Assembly (NCBI RefSeq): GCF_013314975.1
Contig: NZ_JABTYH010000001.1
Span: 62,001-126,000, forward strand
Reading direction: 5' to 3'
Source: Pseudarthrobacter oxydans
GTDB taxonomy: Bacteria; Actinomycetota; Actinomycetes; Actinomycetales; Micrococcaceae
DNA: 64,000 nucleotides
In this document: positions 19,744 through 28,655 of the stretch, one piece after another
How the letters are laid out: the number at the start of each line of letters is the position of its first letter
How positions within the stretch are numbered: position 1 is the stretch's first letter
The notes under the pieces: model-generated
The model's input: the letters and a program-made list of their open reading frames with translations, nothing else
What the model was told of the DNA's origin: nothing
The model's database searches: none
Program-made: the position numbers and the translations under genes

Positions 19744-20616
19744 GTGAGTTCGCAGAACCGAACCGGCAGCCGACGCAAAACGATCACAACGATCTCAAGC
19801 TTGGCAATCGCCGGCGCGTTGGTTTTGACCGGATGTTCGCCAGAGGTAGAGAAAGGGTGGCTGCCCACGGAACGTGGCACCACCAGCAACACCGACCGCA
19901 TCATGGACCTCTGGGTCAACTCATGGATTGCCGCCCTGGTTGTGGGCATCATTACCTGGGGCCTGATCGTCTGGTGCCTGGTCGCGTACCGCCGCCGCAA
20001 AGGCACCGTCGGGTTCCCGCGGCAGACCAGCTTCAACCTCCCCCTGGAAGTCTTTTACCTGACCATCCCGCTGTTCATGGTTGTGGTGTTCTTCTACTTC
20101 ACCGACCGCGACCAGCAGGCGATCGACAACCGCTCAGAGCCCGCCGACGTCGTTGTTGACGTCCGCGGCAAGCAGTGGGCCTGGGACTTCAACTACAAGG
20201 CCGGCGACGTCATCGAAGAGGACGTCTACGAAGCAGGCGTGCAGACCAACCTCACCGGCAACACCATCGACAAGGAACAGCTCCCCACGCTGTACCTGCC
20301 GGTGAACAAGTCGGTTGACCTCGAGCTCAATGCACGCGACGTCATCCACTCCTTCTGGGTTCCCGCCTTCCTGCAGAAGCGCGACATGATCCCGGGCAAG
20401 ACCAACTACATCAGGTTCACCCCCACTAAAGAGGGCACCTACGACGGCAAGTGTGCCGAACTTTGCGGCGAGTACCACTCCGAAATGCTGTTCCGCGTCA
20501 AGGTGGTGTCGGAATCCGAATTCCAGGCCCACATGGACGAACTGCGCGAAGCAGGCAACACGGGTCTCCTCGGCGTCGAGTACGACCGCAACCCGAACGT
20601 GAACGAAATTAAGTAA
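19744..20616 (+). CDS. ctaC: Cytochrome c oxidase subunit II (aa3)
   Basis: This 290-residue subunit carries the CuA centre that takes electrons from cytochrome c. It has a lipoprotein-type signal with LTGC (Cys near residue 31), two transmembrane helices (about 55-80 and 97-118) and a periplasmic cupredoxin domain with the CuA motif [12 protein letters not shown] near 238-249 and an upstream His in [14 protein letters not shown] start has GGAAGG upstream. It is followed 10 bp later by ctaD. Confidence 0.97.
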   Translation: MSSQNRTGSRRKTITTISSLAIAGALVLTGCSPEVEKGWLPTERGTTSNTDRIMDLWVNSWIAALVVGIITWGLIVWCLVAYRRRKGTVGFPRQTSFNLPLEVFYLTIPLFMVVVFFYFTDRDQQAIDNRSEPADVVVDVRGKQWAWDFNYKAGDVIEEDVYEAGVQTNLTGNTIDKEQLPTLYLPVNKSVDLELNARDVIHSFWVPAFLQKRDMIPGKTNYIRFTPTKEGTYDGKCAELCGEYHSEMLFRVKVVSESEFQAHMDELREAGNTGLLGVEYDRNPNVNEIK

Positions 20617-20626
20617 GGGGAGCGAC

Positions 20627-22348
20627 GTGGCTACGTACACTCAATCCGCACCCACCGGAGTCCTTCCAGCTCCCGTGGTTCCGAAGTCCAAGGGGCGCAT
20701 CGTCGTCAACTGGATCACCTCCACCGACCACAAGACCATCGGGTACATGTACCTGATCGCGTCCTTCGTGTTCTTCTGCCTCGGCGGCGTGATGGCCCTG
20801 CTCATCCGCGCTGAGCTGTTCGAGCCCGGTATGCAGATCCTGCAGACCAAGGAGCAGTACAACCAGCTGTTCACGATGCACGGCACCGTGATGCTGCTGA
20901 TGTTCGCAACGCCGCTGTTTGCCGGCTTCGCGAATGTCATCATGCCATTGCAGATCGGCGCTCCGGACGTGGCCTTCCCGCGACTGAATGCGCTGGCCTT
21001 CTGGTTCTTCCTCTTCGGCTCCACCATTGCGGTGTCCGGCTTCATCACCCCGCAGGGTGCAGCGTCCTTCGGATGGTTCGCCTATGCGCCGCTGTCCAAC
21101 ACCACCTTCAGCCCCGGCATCGGCGGTGACCTGTGGGTGTTCGGCCTGGCGTTGTCCGGCTTTGGAACCATCCTGGGTGCGGTCAACTTCATCACCACCG
21201 TTATCTGCATGCGTGCCCCGGGCATGACCATGTGGCGGATGCCGATCTTCACCTGGAACATCCTCGTCACGGCCATCCTGGTCCTGATGGCTTTCCCGCC
21301 GCTGGCAGCTGCTCTGTTCGCCCTCGGCGCCGACCGGCGCTTCGGTGCCCACATCTTCGACCCGGAGAACGGCGGCGCAGTCCTCTGGCAGCACCTGTTC
21401 TGGTTCTTCGGCCACCCCGAGGTGTACATCATCGCCCTGCCGTTCTTCGGCATCGTGTCCGAGATCTTCCCGGTGTTCAGCCGCAAGCCGATCTTCGGCT
21501 ACAAGGGCCTGGTCTACGCGACCATAGCCATTGCCGCGCTGTCCGTCACCGTCTGGGCCCACCATATGTACGTGACCGGCTCGGTGCTGCTGCCGTTCTT
21601 CGCGTTCATGACGATGCTGATCGCAGTGCCCACCGGCGTGAAGTTCTTCAACTGGATCGGCACCATGTGGCGCGGTTCGCTGACCTTCGAGACGCCCATG
21701 CTGTGGAGCATCGGCTTCCTGGTCACGTTCCTCTTCGGCGGCCTGACCGGCATCATCCTGGCCTCCCCGCCGCTGGACTTCCACGTCTCCGATTCCTACT
21801 TCGTGGTGGCGCACTTCCACTACGTGGTGTTCGGCACCGTGGTGTTCGCGATGTTCGCCGGGTTCTACTTCTGGTGGCCCAAATTCACCGGCAAGATGCT
21901 CAACGAACGCCTTGGCAAGATCCACTTCTGGCTCCTGTTCCTGGGCTTCCACGGAACCTTCCTGATCCAGCACTGGCTGGGTGTTGAAGGCATGCCCCGC
22001 CGCTACGCCGACTACCTGGTGGAAGACAACTTCACCTGGATGAACCAGTTCTCCACGGTTGCCTCGTTTGTGCTGGGTGCATCGCTGATCCCGTTCTTCT
22101 GGAACGTGTACATCACCTGGCGCAGCGCCGAGAAGGTGCAGGTGGATGATCCGTGGGGCTTCGGCGCTTCGCTGGAATGGGCCACGTCCTGCCCGCCGCC
22201 GCGGCACAACTTCACGTCGCTGCCCCGGATCCGCTCGGAGCGGCCGGCACTGGACCTGCACCACCCTGAACTTCGCCAGGTCCACACCGTTGAGTCACCC
22301 GCTCCCGCAGCCAAGACGCTCGGAAACGCCGACCAGAGGGACAACTGA
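20627..22348 (+). CDS. ctaD: Cytochrome c oxidase subunit I (aa3)
   Basis: This 573-residue catalytic subunit binds heme a and the heme a3-CuB site and pumps protons. Motifs include MHGTVMLL (heme a ligand), [15 protein letters not shown] (CuB His and the His-Tyr cross-link), AHHMYVTG (CuB His pair) and the later HFHYVVFG heme ligands. Twelve hydrophobic segments fit the family. It is in one operon with ctaC and ctaF. A long antisense open frame here is a codon-bias shadow. Confidence 0.98.
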   Translation: MATYTQSAPTGVLPAPVVPKSKGRIVVNWITSTDHKTIGYMYLIASFVFFCLGGVMALLIRAELFEPGMQILQTKEQYNQLFTMHGTVMLLMFATPLFAGFANVIMPLQIGAPDVAFPRLNALAFWFFLFGSTIAVSGFITPQGAASFGWFAYAPLSNTTFSPGIGGDLWVFGLALSGFGTILGAVNFITTVICMRAPGMTMWRMPIFTWNILVTAILVLMAFPPLAAALFALGADRRFGAHIFDPENGGAVLWQHLFWFFGHPEVYIIALPFFGIVSEIFPVFSRKPIFGYKGLVYATIAIAALSVTVWAHHMYVTGSVLLPFFAFMTMLIAVPTGVKFFNWIGTMWRGSLTFETPMLWSIGFLVTFLFGGLTGIILASPPLDFHVSDSYFVVAHFHYVVFGTVVFAMFAGFYFWWPKFTGKMLNERLGKIHFWLLFLGFHGTFLIQHWLGVEGMPRRYADYLVEDNFTWMNQFSTVASFVLGASLIPFFWNVYITWRSAEKVQVDDPWGFGASLEWATSCPPPRHNFTSLPRIRSERPALDLHHPELRQVHTVESPAPAAKTLGNADQRDN

Positions 22349-22350
22349 CA

Positions 22351-22752
22351 ATGAAAATTGAATCCTGGATTTTTGGTGCCGGCGTCTTCTTCTTCGTTCC
22401 GATCTCCCTGGTGTACGGTTTCCTCACCAACTGGGGCGAGTGGGTTGGCATCCTCGGCATCCTTCTCGTGGGCGGCCTTGCCGGCATGATCGGTGGATAC
22501 CTCGGGTTCACCGGCAAGCGCGTAGGCCTCCGTCCCGAGGACCGCAGCGACGCCGAGATCCACGAAGGTGCCGGCGAGCAGGGGCACTTCAGCCCCTGGA
22601 GCTGGTGGCCGCTCTTCCTGGGCCTTGCATGCGCTACGGGCTTCCTGGGACTTGCCGTGGGCTTCTGGATTGTCTACATCGCGGCCGGCATGGCCGTTGT
22701 AGCGCTGATTGGCTGGGTCTACGAGTACAGCCGTGGAGACCACGCCCACTAG
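22351..22752 (+). CDS. ctaF: Cytochrome c oxidase subunit IV (actinobacterial)
   Basis: This 133-residue integral membrane protein has four hydrophobic segments and begins MKIESWIFGAGVFFF, typical of the actinobacterial oxidase subunit CtaF. It starts 2 bp after ctaD and completes the ctaC-ctaD-ctaF operon; ctaE is encoded about 5 kb away on the other strand. A strong terminator follows. Confidence 0.93.
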   Translation: MKIESWIFGAGVFFFVPISLVYGFLTNWGEWVGILGILLVGGLAGMIGGYLGFTGKRVGLRPEDRSDAEIHEGAGEQGHFSPWSWWPLFLGLACATGFLGLAVGFWIVYIAAGMAVVALIGWVYEYSRGDHAH

Positions 22753-22766
22753 CAGTACCGCAGCAT

Positions 22767-22816
22767 AAACAACGATGTCGGGCCCCACCGAAAGGTGGGG
22801 CCCGACGTCGTTGTTT
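22767..22816. terminator. Strong bidirectional terminator (ctaF / ptsH)
   Basis: A 23-bp stem (22767-22789 with 22794-22816, one G-U pair) closed by a GAAA tetraloop lies between the convergent ctaF and ptsH genes. Its outer A/T-rich ends (AAACAACGA and TCGTTGTTT) give T-tracts in both directions. Confidence 0.93.
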
Positions 22817-22835
22817 GCAGTGTGTCCAGCGCGCC

Positions 22836-23129
22836 TCAGGCGGCCCCCTGCGACTCCAGGAGCTTGCCGAGCACGCGGAGTGCCTCCTCGGCGTCCCGGC
22901 GGCTCTGCGACCCGTCAAGCACGGCTTCGCTGACACCCAATTCCACTTCGCAGCCGTGCTCGAAGTCGGCCGTCATCACCTGCAGAAGCGAGCGTGCATC
23001 CACGTGCCGGGCACCGTCCCTGGAAATAGTGACCGGCAGGCCTGTTTCTGTGACAGCCCGTACGAAGACAGCGGCGGGACGGGCGTGCAGCCCCACCGAG
23101 GCTTTGACCACGGCCTTGTGTACTGGCAA
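22836..23129 (-). CDS. ptsH: Phosphocarrier protein HPr
   Basis: This 97-residue protein has the PTS phospho-acceptor motif GLHARPAAVFV, with the active His near residue 15, and the region ARSLLQVM corresponding to the Ser-46 loop. HPr passes phosphate from enzyme I to sugar-specific EIIA. The open frame continues upstream, but TTG at 23129 gives the normal HPr N-terminus (PVHKAVVKASV) and has AGGAG about 8 nt upstream, which I take to decide the start. It is divergent from a GntR/UTRA regulator with a dre-like site between them. A TATATT at 23183-23188 (minus) may be its -10. Confidence 0.92.
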   Translation of the reverse strand: MPVHKAVVKASVGLHARPAAVFVRAVTETGLPVTISRDGARHVDARSLLQVMTADFEHGCEVELGVSEAVLDGSQSRRDAEEALRVLGKLLESQGAA

Positions 23130-23233
23130 GGGAAACTCCTCTTTTGTGGCGGTCCACCGCCGCCGGTGACATTTTCCTGACAAATATAGCTGCCCGGAGT
23201 CCCGCTCCACGAAGCGGCGGGCGTAGAGACCGC

Positions 23234-23249
23234 ACTGGTCTAGACCTGC
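23234..23249. promoter_or_regulatory. dre-like operator (DasR-type GntR binding site)
   Basis: ACTGGTCTAGACCTGC agrees with the published Streptomyces DasR dre consensus ACTGGTCTAGACCACT at 13 of 16 positions, and its core GGTCTAGACC (23237-23246) is a perfect palindrome. It lies between divergent ptsH and a DasR-like regulator, just before a TAAAAT (23252-23257) that could be the regulator's -10. Autoregulation and control of ptsH are inferred. Confidence 0.75.
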
Positions 23250-23291
23250 CCTAAAATTGGAGGGTGAATTCGAATCCAGGGGAGACCCGCC

Positions 23292-24062
23292 ATGGCTCCT
23301 AGCGCGGCAGCCATCACCGGTGACATCGACCGGACCAGTGGCACAGCGATCTACGTGCAGCTCCGTGAAATCCTGCGTTCCTATATTGCGCAGTCCTGCC
23401 CGCCCGGATCGGCCCTGCCCTCGGAGCGCGATCTTGCCGAGCGCTTCGGCCTGGCACGGATGACGGTCAGGCAGGCCATCGACGCCCTGGTGGGTGAAGA
23501 GGTGATCGAGCGGGTGGTGGGACTGGGGACGTTCGTCCGCAGGCCGAAACTGGATCTCCAGGTCAAACTGACGTCGTACAGCGAGGAGATGCAGCGGCGC
23601 GGAATGGTGCCGGCCGCAAAGGTGCTGAGCTTTGAGCAAATCGCTGCGAGTGCGTTCCTGGCACGGGAACTGCAGTTGGACGAGGGGACGCCGCTGGTGC
23701 GGTTTCGCCGCCTGCTCCTGGCCGACGGTGAGCCGATGAGTGTCGATGAGAACTTCATTCCCGCGCACCGCGTGCCGGGACTGCTGGACGGGGAGCCGCC
23801 CACGTCGCTCTACAACGTCCTGAGTGAACAGTTCGGCCTGGTGATGGAGTGGGGCGAGGACATGATCGAGGCTACGGCTGCGTCGCCCTCCACAGCCCGC
23901 CTGCTGAACGTGGAGGTGGGCTCACCCCTGCTGAAGATCCAGCGCCATGCCTTTGTTGCCCGGGCGATGGTGGACTACTCCGTGTCGTACTACCGCGCTG
24001 ACAGATACAAGCTGTGGGTTCCGCTGCAGCGGCCCGGTGCGCGCCGGGCTCGAAACCACTAG
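23292..24062 (+). CDS. GntR/HutC family regulator with UTRA domain (DasR-like)
   Basis: This 256-residue regulator has an N-terminal winged helix (about residues 18-85; LPSERDLAERFGLARMTVRQAIDAL, shown here only as LPSERDLAERFGLARMTVRQ) and a C-terminal UTRA effector domain (about 100-245). The HutC/DasR subgroup senses phosphorylated amino sugars such as GlcN-6-P. The dre-like palindrome in its promoter and the divergent HPr gene support a DasR-type role in amino-sugar and PTS control. The effector is inferred from the family. ATG follows GGGGAGACCCGCC. Confidence 0.9.
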   Translation: MAPSAAAITGDIDRTSGTAIYVQLREILRSYIAQSCPPGSALPSERDLAERFGLARMTVRQAIDALVGEEVIERVVGLGTFVRRPKLDLQVKLTSYSEEMQRRGMVPAAKVLSFEQIAASAFLARELQLDEGTPLVRFRRLLLADGEPMSVDENFIPAHRVPGLLDGEPPTSLYNVLSEQFGLVMEWGEDMIEATAASPSTARLLNVEVGSPLLKIQRHAFVARAMVDYSVSYYRADRYKLWVPLQRPGARRARNH

Positions 24063-24122
24063 GCGCCTCCGACGGTTGAGGGGATGCCCGAACACAGTTT
24101 TGCGCTTCCGGCACGATCTTAA

Positions 24123-24162
24123 ACAATGAAGGCCCGGTCCTCGTGGACCGGGCCTTCATTGT
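24123..24162. terminator. Bidirectional terminator (GntR gene / qcrB)
   Basis: An 18-bp perfect stem (24123-24140 with 24145-24162) around TCGT lies between convergent genes. Its ends ACAATGAAGG and CCTTCATTGT give T-containing tails either way. Confidence 0.9.
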
Positions 24163-24174
24163 CTATTGCAGAAC

Positions 24175-25845
24175 CTAGTGGGACAGGCTCTTTGCTGCTT
24201 CTGGTGCCTCGACTGCCTCGTGGCCATGGCCATGGGCGGCTTCCAGCTCAGCTGGGGTGGCCGGGGCGACGCGGTCCTCGAAGAACCACTTGGAGAGGAA
24301 CGCGCGGCGCTTTTCCTTGCGGGTCACCACGCCGTGTTCGTTGGGTACGGCGGGGAGGACCTCAGGGGACTCGAAGCCAACCAGCTTGTAGCGCTTGTAC
24401 TCGTCCAGCGGTGCGTGCACCTCGATGAACTCGCCGTGCGGGAGCCGGACGATGCGTCCTGTTTCCCGTCCGTGGAGTGCGATTTCGCGGTCCTTCCGCT
24501 GAAGGGCCAGGGCGACGCGCTTGGTCACGATAAAGGCAATGATCGGGCCGATGAAGAACAGTGCGCGCAGCCAGTACGTGACGTCGTTCAGCGAGACGTG
24601 GAAGTGGGTGGCGATGAGGTCGGAGCCGGCCGCGGCCCACATGACGCAGTACCAGACGAAGCCGGCCATACCGATGGCGGTCCGTGTGGGAGCGTTGCGG
24701 GGGCGGTCCAGCACATGGTGCTCACGGTCATCCTTGGTGATCCACCGTTCAATCCACGGGTACATGAACATCACGGTGAACAGGATTCCGGCCGGTACCA
24801 GGGCGGGCAGCAGGACGTTGAACGAGAAGACGAAGCCAAGCCAGGTCTGCTCCACCTGCCAGTCCCCAAGGGTCCCGGGCATCAGGCGCAGGGCGCCGTC
24901 AACGAATCCGATGTACCAGTCAGGCTGGGTACCCGCGGACACGGGGGAGGGGTCGTAAGGGCCGTAGTTCCAGATCGGGTTGATCGTGAAGAAACCTGCC
25001 ATGAGCGCCAGGACGCCGAACACAATGAAGAAGAATCCACCGGCCTTGGCAGCATATACAGGTCCGAGCGGGTAACCGACGACGTTGTTGTCGTTGCGGC
25101 CGGGGCCGGGGTACTGGGTGTGCTTGTGGACCACCACCATGAAGAGGTGGAGGACAATCATCAGCAGGATCAGTGCCGGAACCAGCAGGATGTGCAGCAT
25201 GTAAAGGCGGCCGATGACAGCGGTACCCGGGAACTCGCCGCCGAAGAGGAAGAACGAGATGTAGGTACCGATGACCGGGATGGACTTGATGACGCCGTCG
25301 ATGATGCGCAGGCCGTTGCCGGAGAGCAGGTCATCAGGAAGGGAGTATCCGGTGAAGCCGGCCGCCATGGCGAGGATGAGCAGTACGCTGCCCACAACCC
25401 AGTTCATTTCGCGGGGCTTGCGGAAAGCTCCGGTAAAGAAGACCCTCAGCATGTGCACGGCGATGGAGGCTACGAACAGCAGGGCAGCCCAGTGGTGCAC
25501 CTGGCGCATGAACAGTCCGCCACGGATATCAAAGGAGATATCCAGCGATGAGCTGTACGCCACGGACATCTCCACGCCCTTCAACGGGACGTAGGAACCG
25601 TCGTAGTGGGTCTCCGCCATCGACGGATCAAAGAAGAACGTCAGGAACGTACCGGACAGCAGGAGGATGACGAAGGAGTACAGCGCCACTTCGCCGAACA
25701 TGAAGGACCAGTGGTCCGGGAAGACCTTTCGGCCGAATTCGCGGAGGATTCCGGAACCGCCAACACGCTGGTCGACAAAGTCGGTAAACCGGCCTGTCTT
25801 GGTTTTGGCGACGAAAGCGGGCTCAGCTGTTGATGCTGCGCTCAT
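24175..25845 (-). CDS. qcrB: Cytochrome bc1 (bcc) complex cytochrome b subunit
   Basis: This 556-residue subunit carries the two b hemes and quinol sites. Conserved pieces include VHHWAALLF and VHMLRVFFTGAFRKPRE (heme ligands) and the quinol-site segment HILLVPALIL. About eight transmembrane helices are followed by a long cytoplasmic C-terminal tail (from about residue 430) typical of actinobacterial QcrB. GTG at 25854 is possible, but ATG at 25845 has GGGAG at better spacing. It overlaps the qcrA end by 23 nt and is the last gene of ctaE-qcrC-qcrA-qcrB. Confidence 0.96.
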   Translation of the reverse strand: MSAASTAEPAFVAKTKTGRFTDFVDQRVGGSGILREFGRKVFPDHWSFMFGEVALYSFVILLLSGTFLTFFFDPSMAETHYDGSYVPLKGVEMSVAYSSSLDISFDIRGGLFMRQVHHWAALLFVASIAVHMLRVFFTGAFRKPREMNWVVGSVLLILAMAAGFTGYSLPDDLLSGNGLRIIDGVIKSIPVIGTYISFFLFGGEFPGTAVIGRLYMLHILLVPALILLMIVLHLFMVVVHKHTQYPGPGRNDNNVVGYPLGPVYAAKAGGFFFIVFGVLALMAGFFTINPIWNYGPYDPSPVSAGTQPDWYIGFVDGALRLMPGTLGDWQVEQTWLGFVFSFNVLLPALVPAGILFTVMFMYPWIERWITKDDREHHVLDRPRNAPTRTAIGMAGFVWYCVMWAAAGSDLIATHFHVSLNDVTYWLRALFFIGPIIAFIVTKRVALALQRKDREIALHGRETGRIVRLPHGEFIEVHAPLDEYKRYKLVGFESPEVLPAVPNEHGVVTRKEKRRAFLSKWFFEDRVAPATPAELEAAHGHGHEAVEAPEAAKSLSH

Positions 25846-26896
25846 GCATATCACGCTCCCAGTAACTTGGTCCTACAGGTTCTTTGAAGTCGCTGGTGGC
25901 GACCAAGTAGCCCTCGTCATCAACTGCGATGGGCAGCTGGGGGAGAGGCCGGCTGGCCGGGCCAAAGATTACCTTGCACTCTTGCGTGAGGTCGAAGGTC
26001 GACTGGTGGCACGGGCATAGCAGGTGGTGCGTCTGCTGCTCATACAGAGCAACAGGGCAACCGACATGGGTGCAGATCTTGGAGTATGCAACGATCCCGT
26101 TGTAGCCCCAGTCCTCGCGGCCCTCGGACGGGTTCAGGGATGCCGGGTCGAGACGCATGAGCAGCACGACGGCCTTGGCCTTTTCGTTGAGCTTGCCCTC
26201 GTGGAGGTCATTGAGGCCTTCGGGGATGACGTGGAACGCCGAACCGATGGTGACGTCGGATGCCTTGATGGGCGTTCCGTCGGGGTCACGGGCCAGCCGC
26301 TTGAGCTTGCCCTCCTGGGGTGCCCACAAGGTGTGGGCAAGCTTGTCGTCGGGACGCGGACCGAGGTCGCCGAAGATGGCAACTGCCGGCAGCGGTGCAA
26401 GGGCAACCGCACCCAGGAGCGTGTTCCGGATAAGGGGACGGCGCTTGATGCCCGTCTCCTCAACGATGTCGTCGACGATGCGGACAGCCGCCTGGCGGTC
26501 CTCCTCGTAACGGATCGCGTGGCGTTCCTCGGAAACTTCGTGGTCCGGCATCAGGGCCTTGGCCCAGTGAACGATGCCGGTGCCGATGCCGAGCATCGCG
26601 AACGCGGTTCCCAGGCCCAGCAGCATGTTCTGGAGCCGGATGGTTGCAATGCTTGACTCTTCGGCTCCCAGGTCGATGGCGAAGTACGCCACCAGGAAGA
26701 TCAGGGTTCCAACAACAGAGATGCCAAATAGTAAGGCGACCTGCCGTTCTGCCCGCTTTGCGGCCTTCGGGTCCGTGTCAGCCAGGCGCAAACGGTGCGG
26801 AGGAATTCCAGGATCCTGGAACTTCTCCACCTCATTCTGACCAGCCGTAGCTACGGTGCCCGAGTGGTTCGGACTGCCGTCACTATGGTTGCCCAT
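25823..26896 (-). CDS. qcrA: Rieske iron-sulfur subunit of the bcc complex
   Basis: This 357-residue protein has the Rieske 2Fe-2S ligands CTHVGC and CPCHQS near the C-terminus and three N-terminal transmembrane helices, the extended actinobacterial form in place of the usual single anchor. It transfers electrons from quinol to the diheme cytochrome QcrC. I choose ATG at 26896 (MGNHSDGS) because GAGGCG lies just upstream; the in-frame ATG at 26908 has its purine run abutting the start. It overlaps qcrB. Confidence 0.95.
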   Translation of the reverse strand: MGNHSDGSPNHSGTVATAGQNEVEKFQDPGIPPHRLRLADTDPKAAKRAERQVALLFGISVVGTLIFLVAYFAIDLGAEESSIATIRLQNMLLGLGTAFAMLGIGTGIVHWAKALMPDHEVSEERHAIRYEEDRQAAVRIVDDIVEETGIKRRPLIRNTLLGAVALAPLPAVAIFGDLGPRPDDKLAHTLWAPQEGKLKRLARDPDGTPIKASDVTIGSAFHVIPEGLNDLHEGKLNEKAKAVVLLMRLDPASLNPSEGREDWGYNGIVAYSKICTHVGCPVALYEQQTHHLLCPCHQSTFDLTQECKVIFGPASRPLPQLPIAVDDEGYLVATSDFKEPVGPSYWERDMHERSINS

Positions 26897-26992
26897 AATT
26901 CGCCTCATCCTTCTCTCGTCCCGGCGGATACCGGGTTAGTTTCTAATATCAAGCTGCTGACGGATCAGCAGAAGTGTGCGGTGGCGCAGGTG

Positions 26993-27781
26993 TCAGGATG
27001 TCCGGGAGGTCAACCAGATCGTGAAAGCGATGATGACGCCAAGGCCGGCGACCCAGACAAACAGGCCTTCAGCCACAGGCCCCAAGGAGCCAAGGTCGGC
27101 ACCGCCCGGGGAACCGGTGGTCTCGATCTGCTTCAGGAAGGTGATGATGTCGCGCTTGTCTTCAGGAGTGATGTTGGAGTCGCTGAACACGGGCATGTTC
27201 TGGGGACCCGTCACCATGGCCTCGTAGATGTGCTTACCCGATACATCTGCGAGGGCGGGTGCGAACTTACCTCGGGTCAGGGCGCCACCGGCAGCGGCAG
27301 CGTTGTGGCACATGGCGCAGTTCACGCGGAAGAGCTCGCCACCGGCTGCGGCGTCGCCGCCTTCGTCAAGCAGGCTTTCTTCAGGAATCGCCGGGCCTGC
27401 GCCCAGGGAAGCGACATACGCTGACAGCTGGTTGGTCTGCTCATCGTTGAACTGAACAGGTTTCTTCATCGCCTGGGGACCGTTCATCTGCATCGGCATG
27501 CGGCCGGTGCCCACCTGGAAGTCAACAGCGGCTGCTCCCACACCAACAAGCGACGGACCCGCGTCGGTGCCGCTGGCACCCATGCCGTGGCACGTGGCGC
27601 AGTTGGCGGCGAAGAGCTTGCCGCCCTCCTCAACGTCGTCGGCGCTGTAGGAGGTGGTGGAAGCCTTGGCCTCGTTGACGGTGGTAGCCACGGCGTAGAG
27701 CCCACCCGTGATGAGGAGCCCCATCAGGAGCAGCGCTATTGCTGCAAGTGGGTGACGCCGCTTTTGTGAGAGTGCCTTCAC
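26993..27781 (-). CDS. qcrC: Diheme cytochrome c subunit of the bcc complex
   Basis: This 262-residue protein has two CxxCH heme c sites (CATCHG and CAMCHN), an N-terminal transmembrane anchor or signal (about residues 12-33) and a C-terminal transmembrane helix (about 235-256). In actinobacteria this fused diheme subunit replaces a soluble cytochrome c and passes electrons straight to the aa3 oxidase CuA site. GTG start has AAAGGA upstream. It is between ctaE and qcrA. Confidence 0.96.
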   Translation of the reverse strand: MKALSQKRRHPLAAIALLLMGLLITGGLYAVATTVNEAKASTTSYSADDVEEGGKLFAANCATCHGMGASGTDAGPSLVGVGAAAVDFQVGTGRMPMQMNGPQAMKKPVQFNDEQTNQLSAYVASLGAGPAIPEESLLDEGGDAAAGGELFRVNCAMCHNAAAAGGALTRGKFAPALADVSGKHIYEAMVTGPQNMPVFSDSNITPEDKRDIITFLKQIETTGSPGGADLGSLGPVAEGLFVWVAGLGVIIAFTIWLTSRTS

Positions 27782-27867
27782 GTGGTGGTTCCTTTATTCG
27801 ATCCTGCGCCGGCTCCGGGAGCCGCTACCTGAAATTCTGCCTCTTGTAGAAAAAGAATCAAAGCTGG

Positions 27868-28506
27868 CTACTTGAGTACGTAGATGACCAGGAAGAGGCC
27901 GATCCACACGACATCCACGAAGTGCCAGTAGTAAGAAGTGACAATCGCCGAAGTCGCTTCGAAATGCCCGAACTTCTTCGCGGCAAAAGACCGGCCCATG
28001 ATGAGCAGGAAGGCAACGAGCCCGCCAATGACGTGCAGGCCGTGGAAGCCGGTGGTCATGTAGAAGGCGGAGCCGTAGGCGTTGGAGGAGAGCGATACGT
28101 GCTCAGAGACCAGCATCGCGTACTCGGTGGCCTGCCCGGCGACGAAGAAGGCACCCATGAGGAAGGTCAGGGTGAACCATTCGTTCATTCCCCAGCGGGC
28201 GAACTGGAACACACCCCCGGTCCTTCGCGGCTGCAGGCGCTCGGCGGCGAAGACGCCCATCTGGCAGGTAAACGAACTGGCCACGAGGACAATCGTGTTG
28301 GCAAGCGCGAAGGGGAAGTTGAGCTTGGCTGTCTCGTCCGCCCACATCTGTGCGCTTGTGGAGCGCAGTGTGAAGTACATGGCGAAGAGACCGGCAAAGA
28401 ACATCAACTCACTCGACAGCCACACAACGGTTCCAACGGAAACCATGTTGGGGCGGTTCAGCGTGGGGTGCGCCGGGGTACTGGGGGCATGGGTCGCAGA
28501 TGTCAC
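27868..28506 (-). CDS. ctaE: Cytochrome c oxidase subunit III
   Basis: This 212-residue heme-copper oxidase subunit III has five to six hydrophobic helices and conserved segments [32 protein letters not shown] and [15 protein letters not shown]. The open frame extends upstream, but GTG at 28506 gives the normal start ([20 protein letters not shown]) and a promoter sits immediately before it. It heads ctaE-qcrC-qcrA-qcrB and diverges from trpD, the order also known in mycobacteria. Confidence 0.95.
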   Translation of the reverse strand: MTSATHAPSTPAHPTLNRPNMVSVGTVVWLSSELMFFAGLFAMYFTLRSTSAQMWADETAKLNFPFALANTIVLVASSFTCQMGVFAAERLQPRRTGGVFQFARWGMNEWFTLTFLMGAFFVAGQATEYAMLVSEHVSLSSNAYGSAFYMTTGFHGLHVIGGLVAFLLIMGRSFAAKKFGHFEATSAIVTSYYWHFVDVVWIGLFLVIYVLK

Positions 28507-28512
28507 ATAGAC

Positions 28513-28542
28513 ATTATGTCTGTAAAAGTCCGTGCTGCCCAA
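28513..28542 (-). promoter_or_regulatory. Promoter of ctaE, predicted leaderless
   Basis: On the minus strand, TTGGGC (28542-28537), an 18-nt spacer and CATAAT (28518-28513) end 6 nt before the GTG, so transcription should start at the start codon. An AGACATAATGTCT inverted repeat overlaps the -10 and could be an operator. Confidence 0.6.
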
Positions 28543-28655
28543 CGCAAACCGCCCTTTTCGGGGGACTTTTTCTACAAAGACGCGAATTCGCGCGGAAAAG
28601 TTCCCGCAGGGGTTCATATTGGTCAGTCCGCGCCAACGCTCGATAGCATCAGGAG

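Noticed and set aside
20609..22285. 558-residue minus-strand open frame opposite ctaD
   Set aside because: It mirrors a membrane-protein gene in a high-G+C genome; composition is rich in His, Glu and Gln with no recognisable domain, as expected for an antisense shadow.
24166..25551. 461-residue plus-strand open frame opposite qcrB
   Set aside because: The same shadow effect: hydrophilic low-complexity translation, while qcrB on the other strand has all family motifs.
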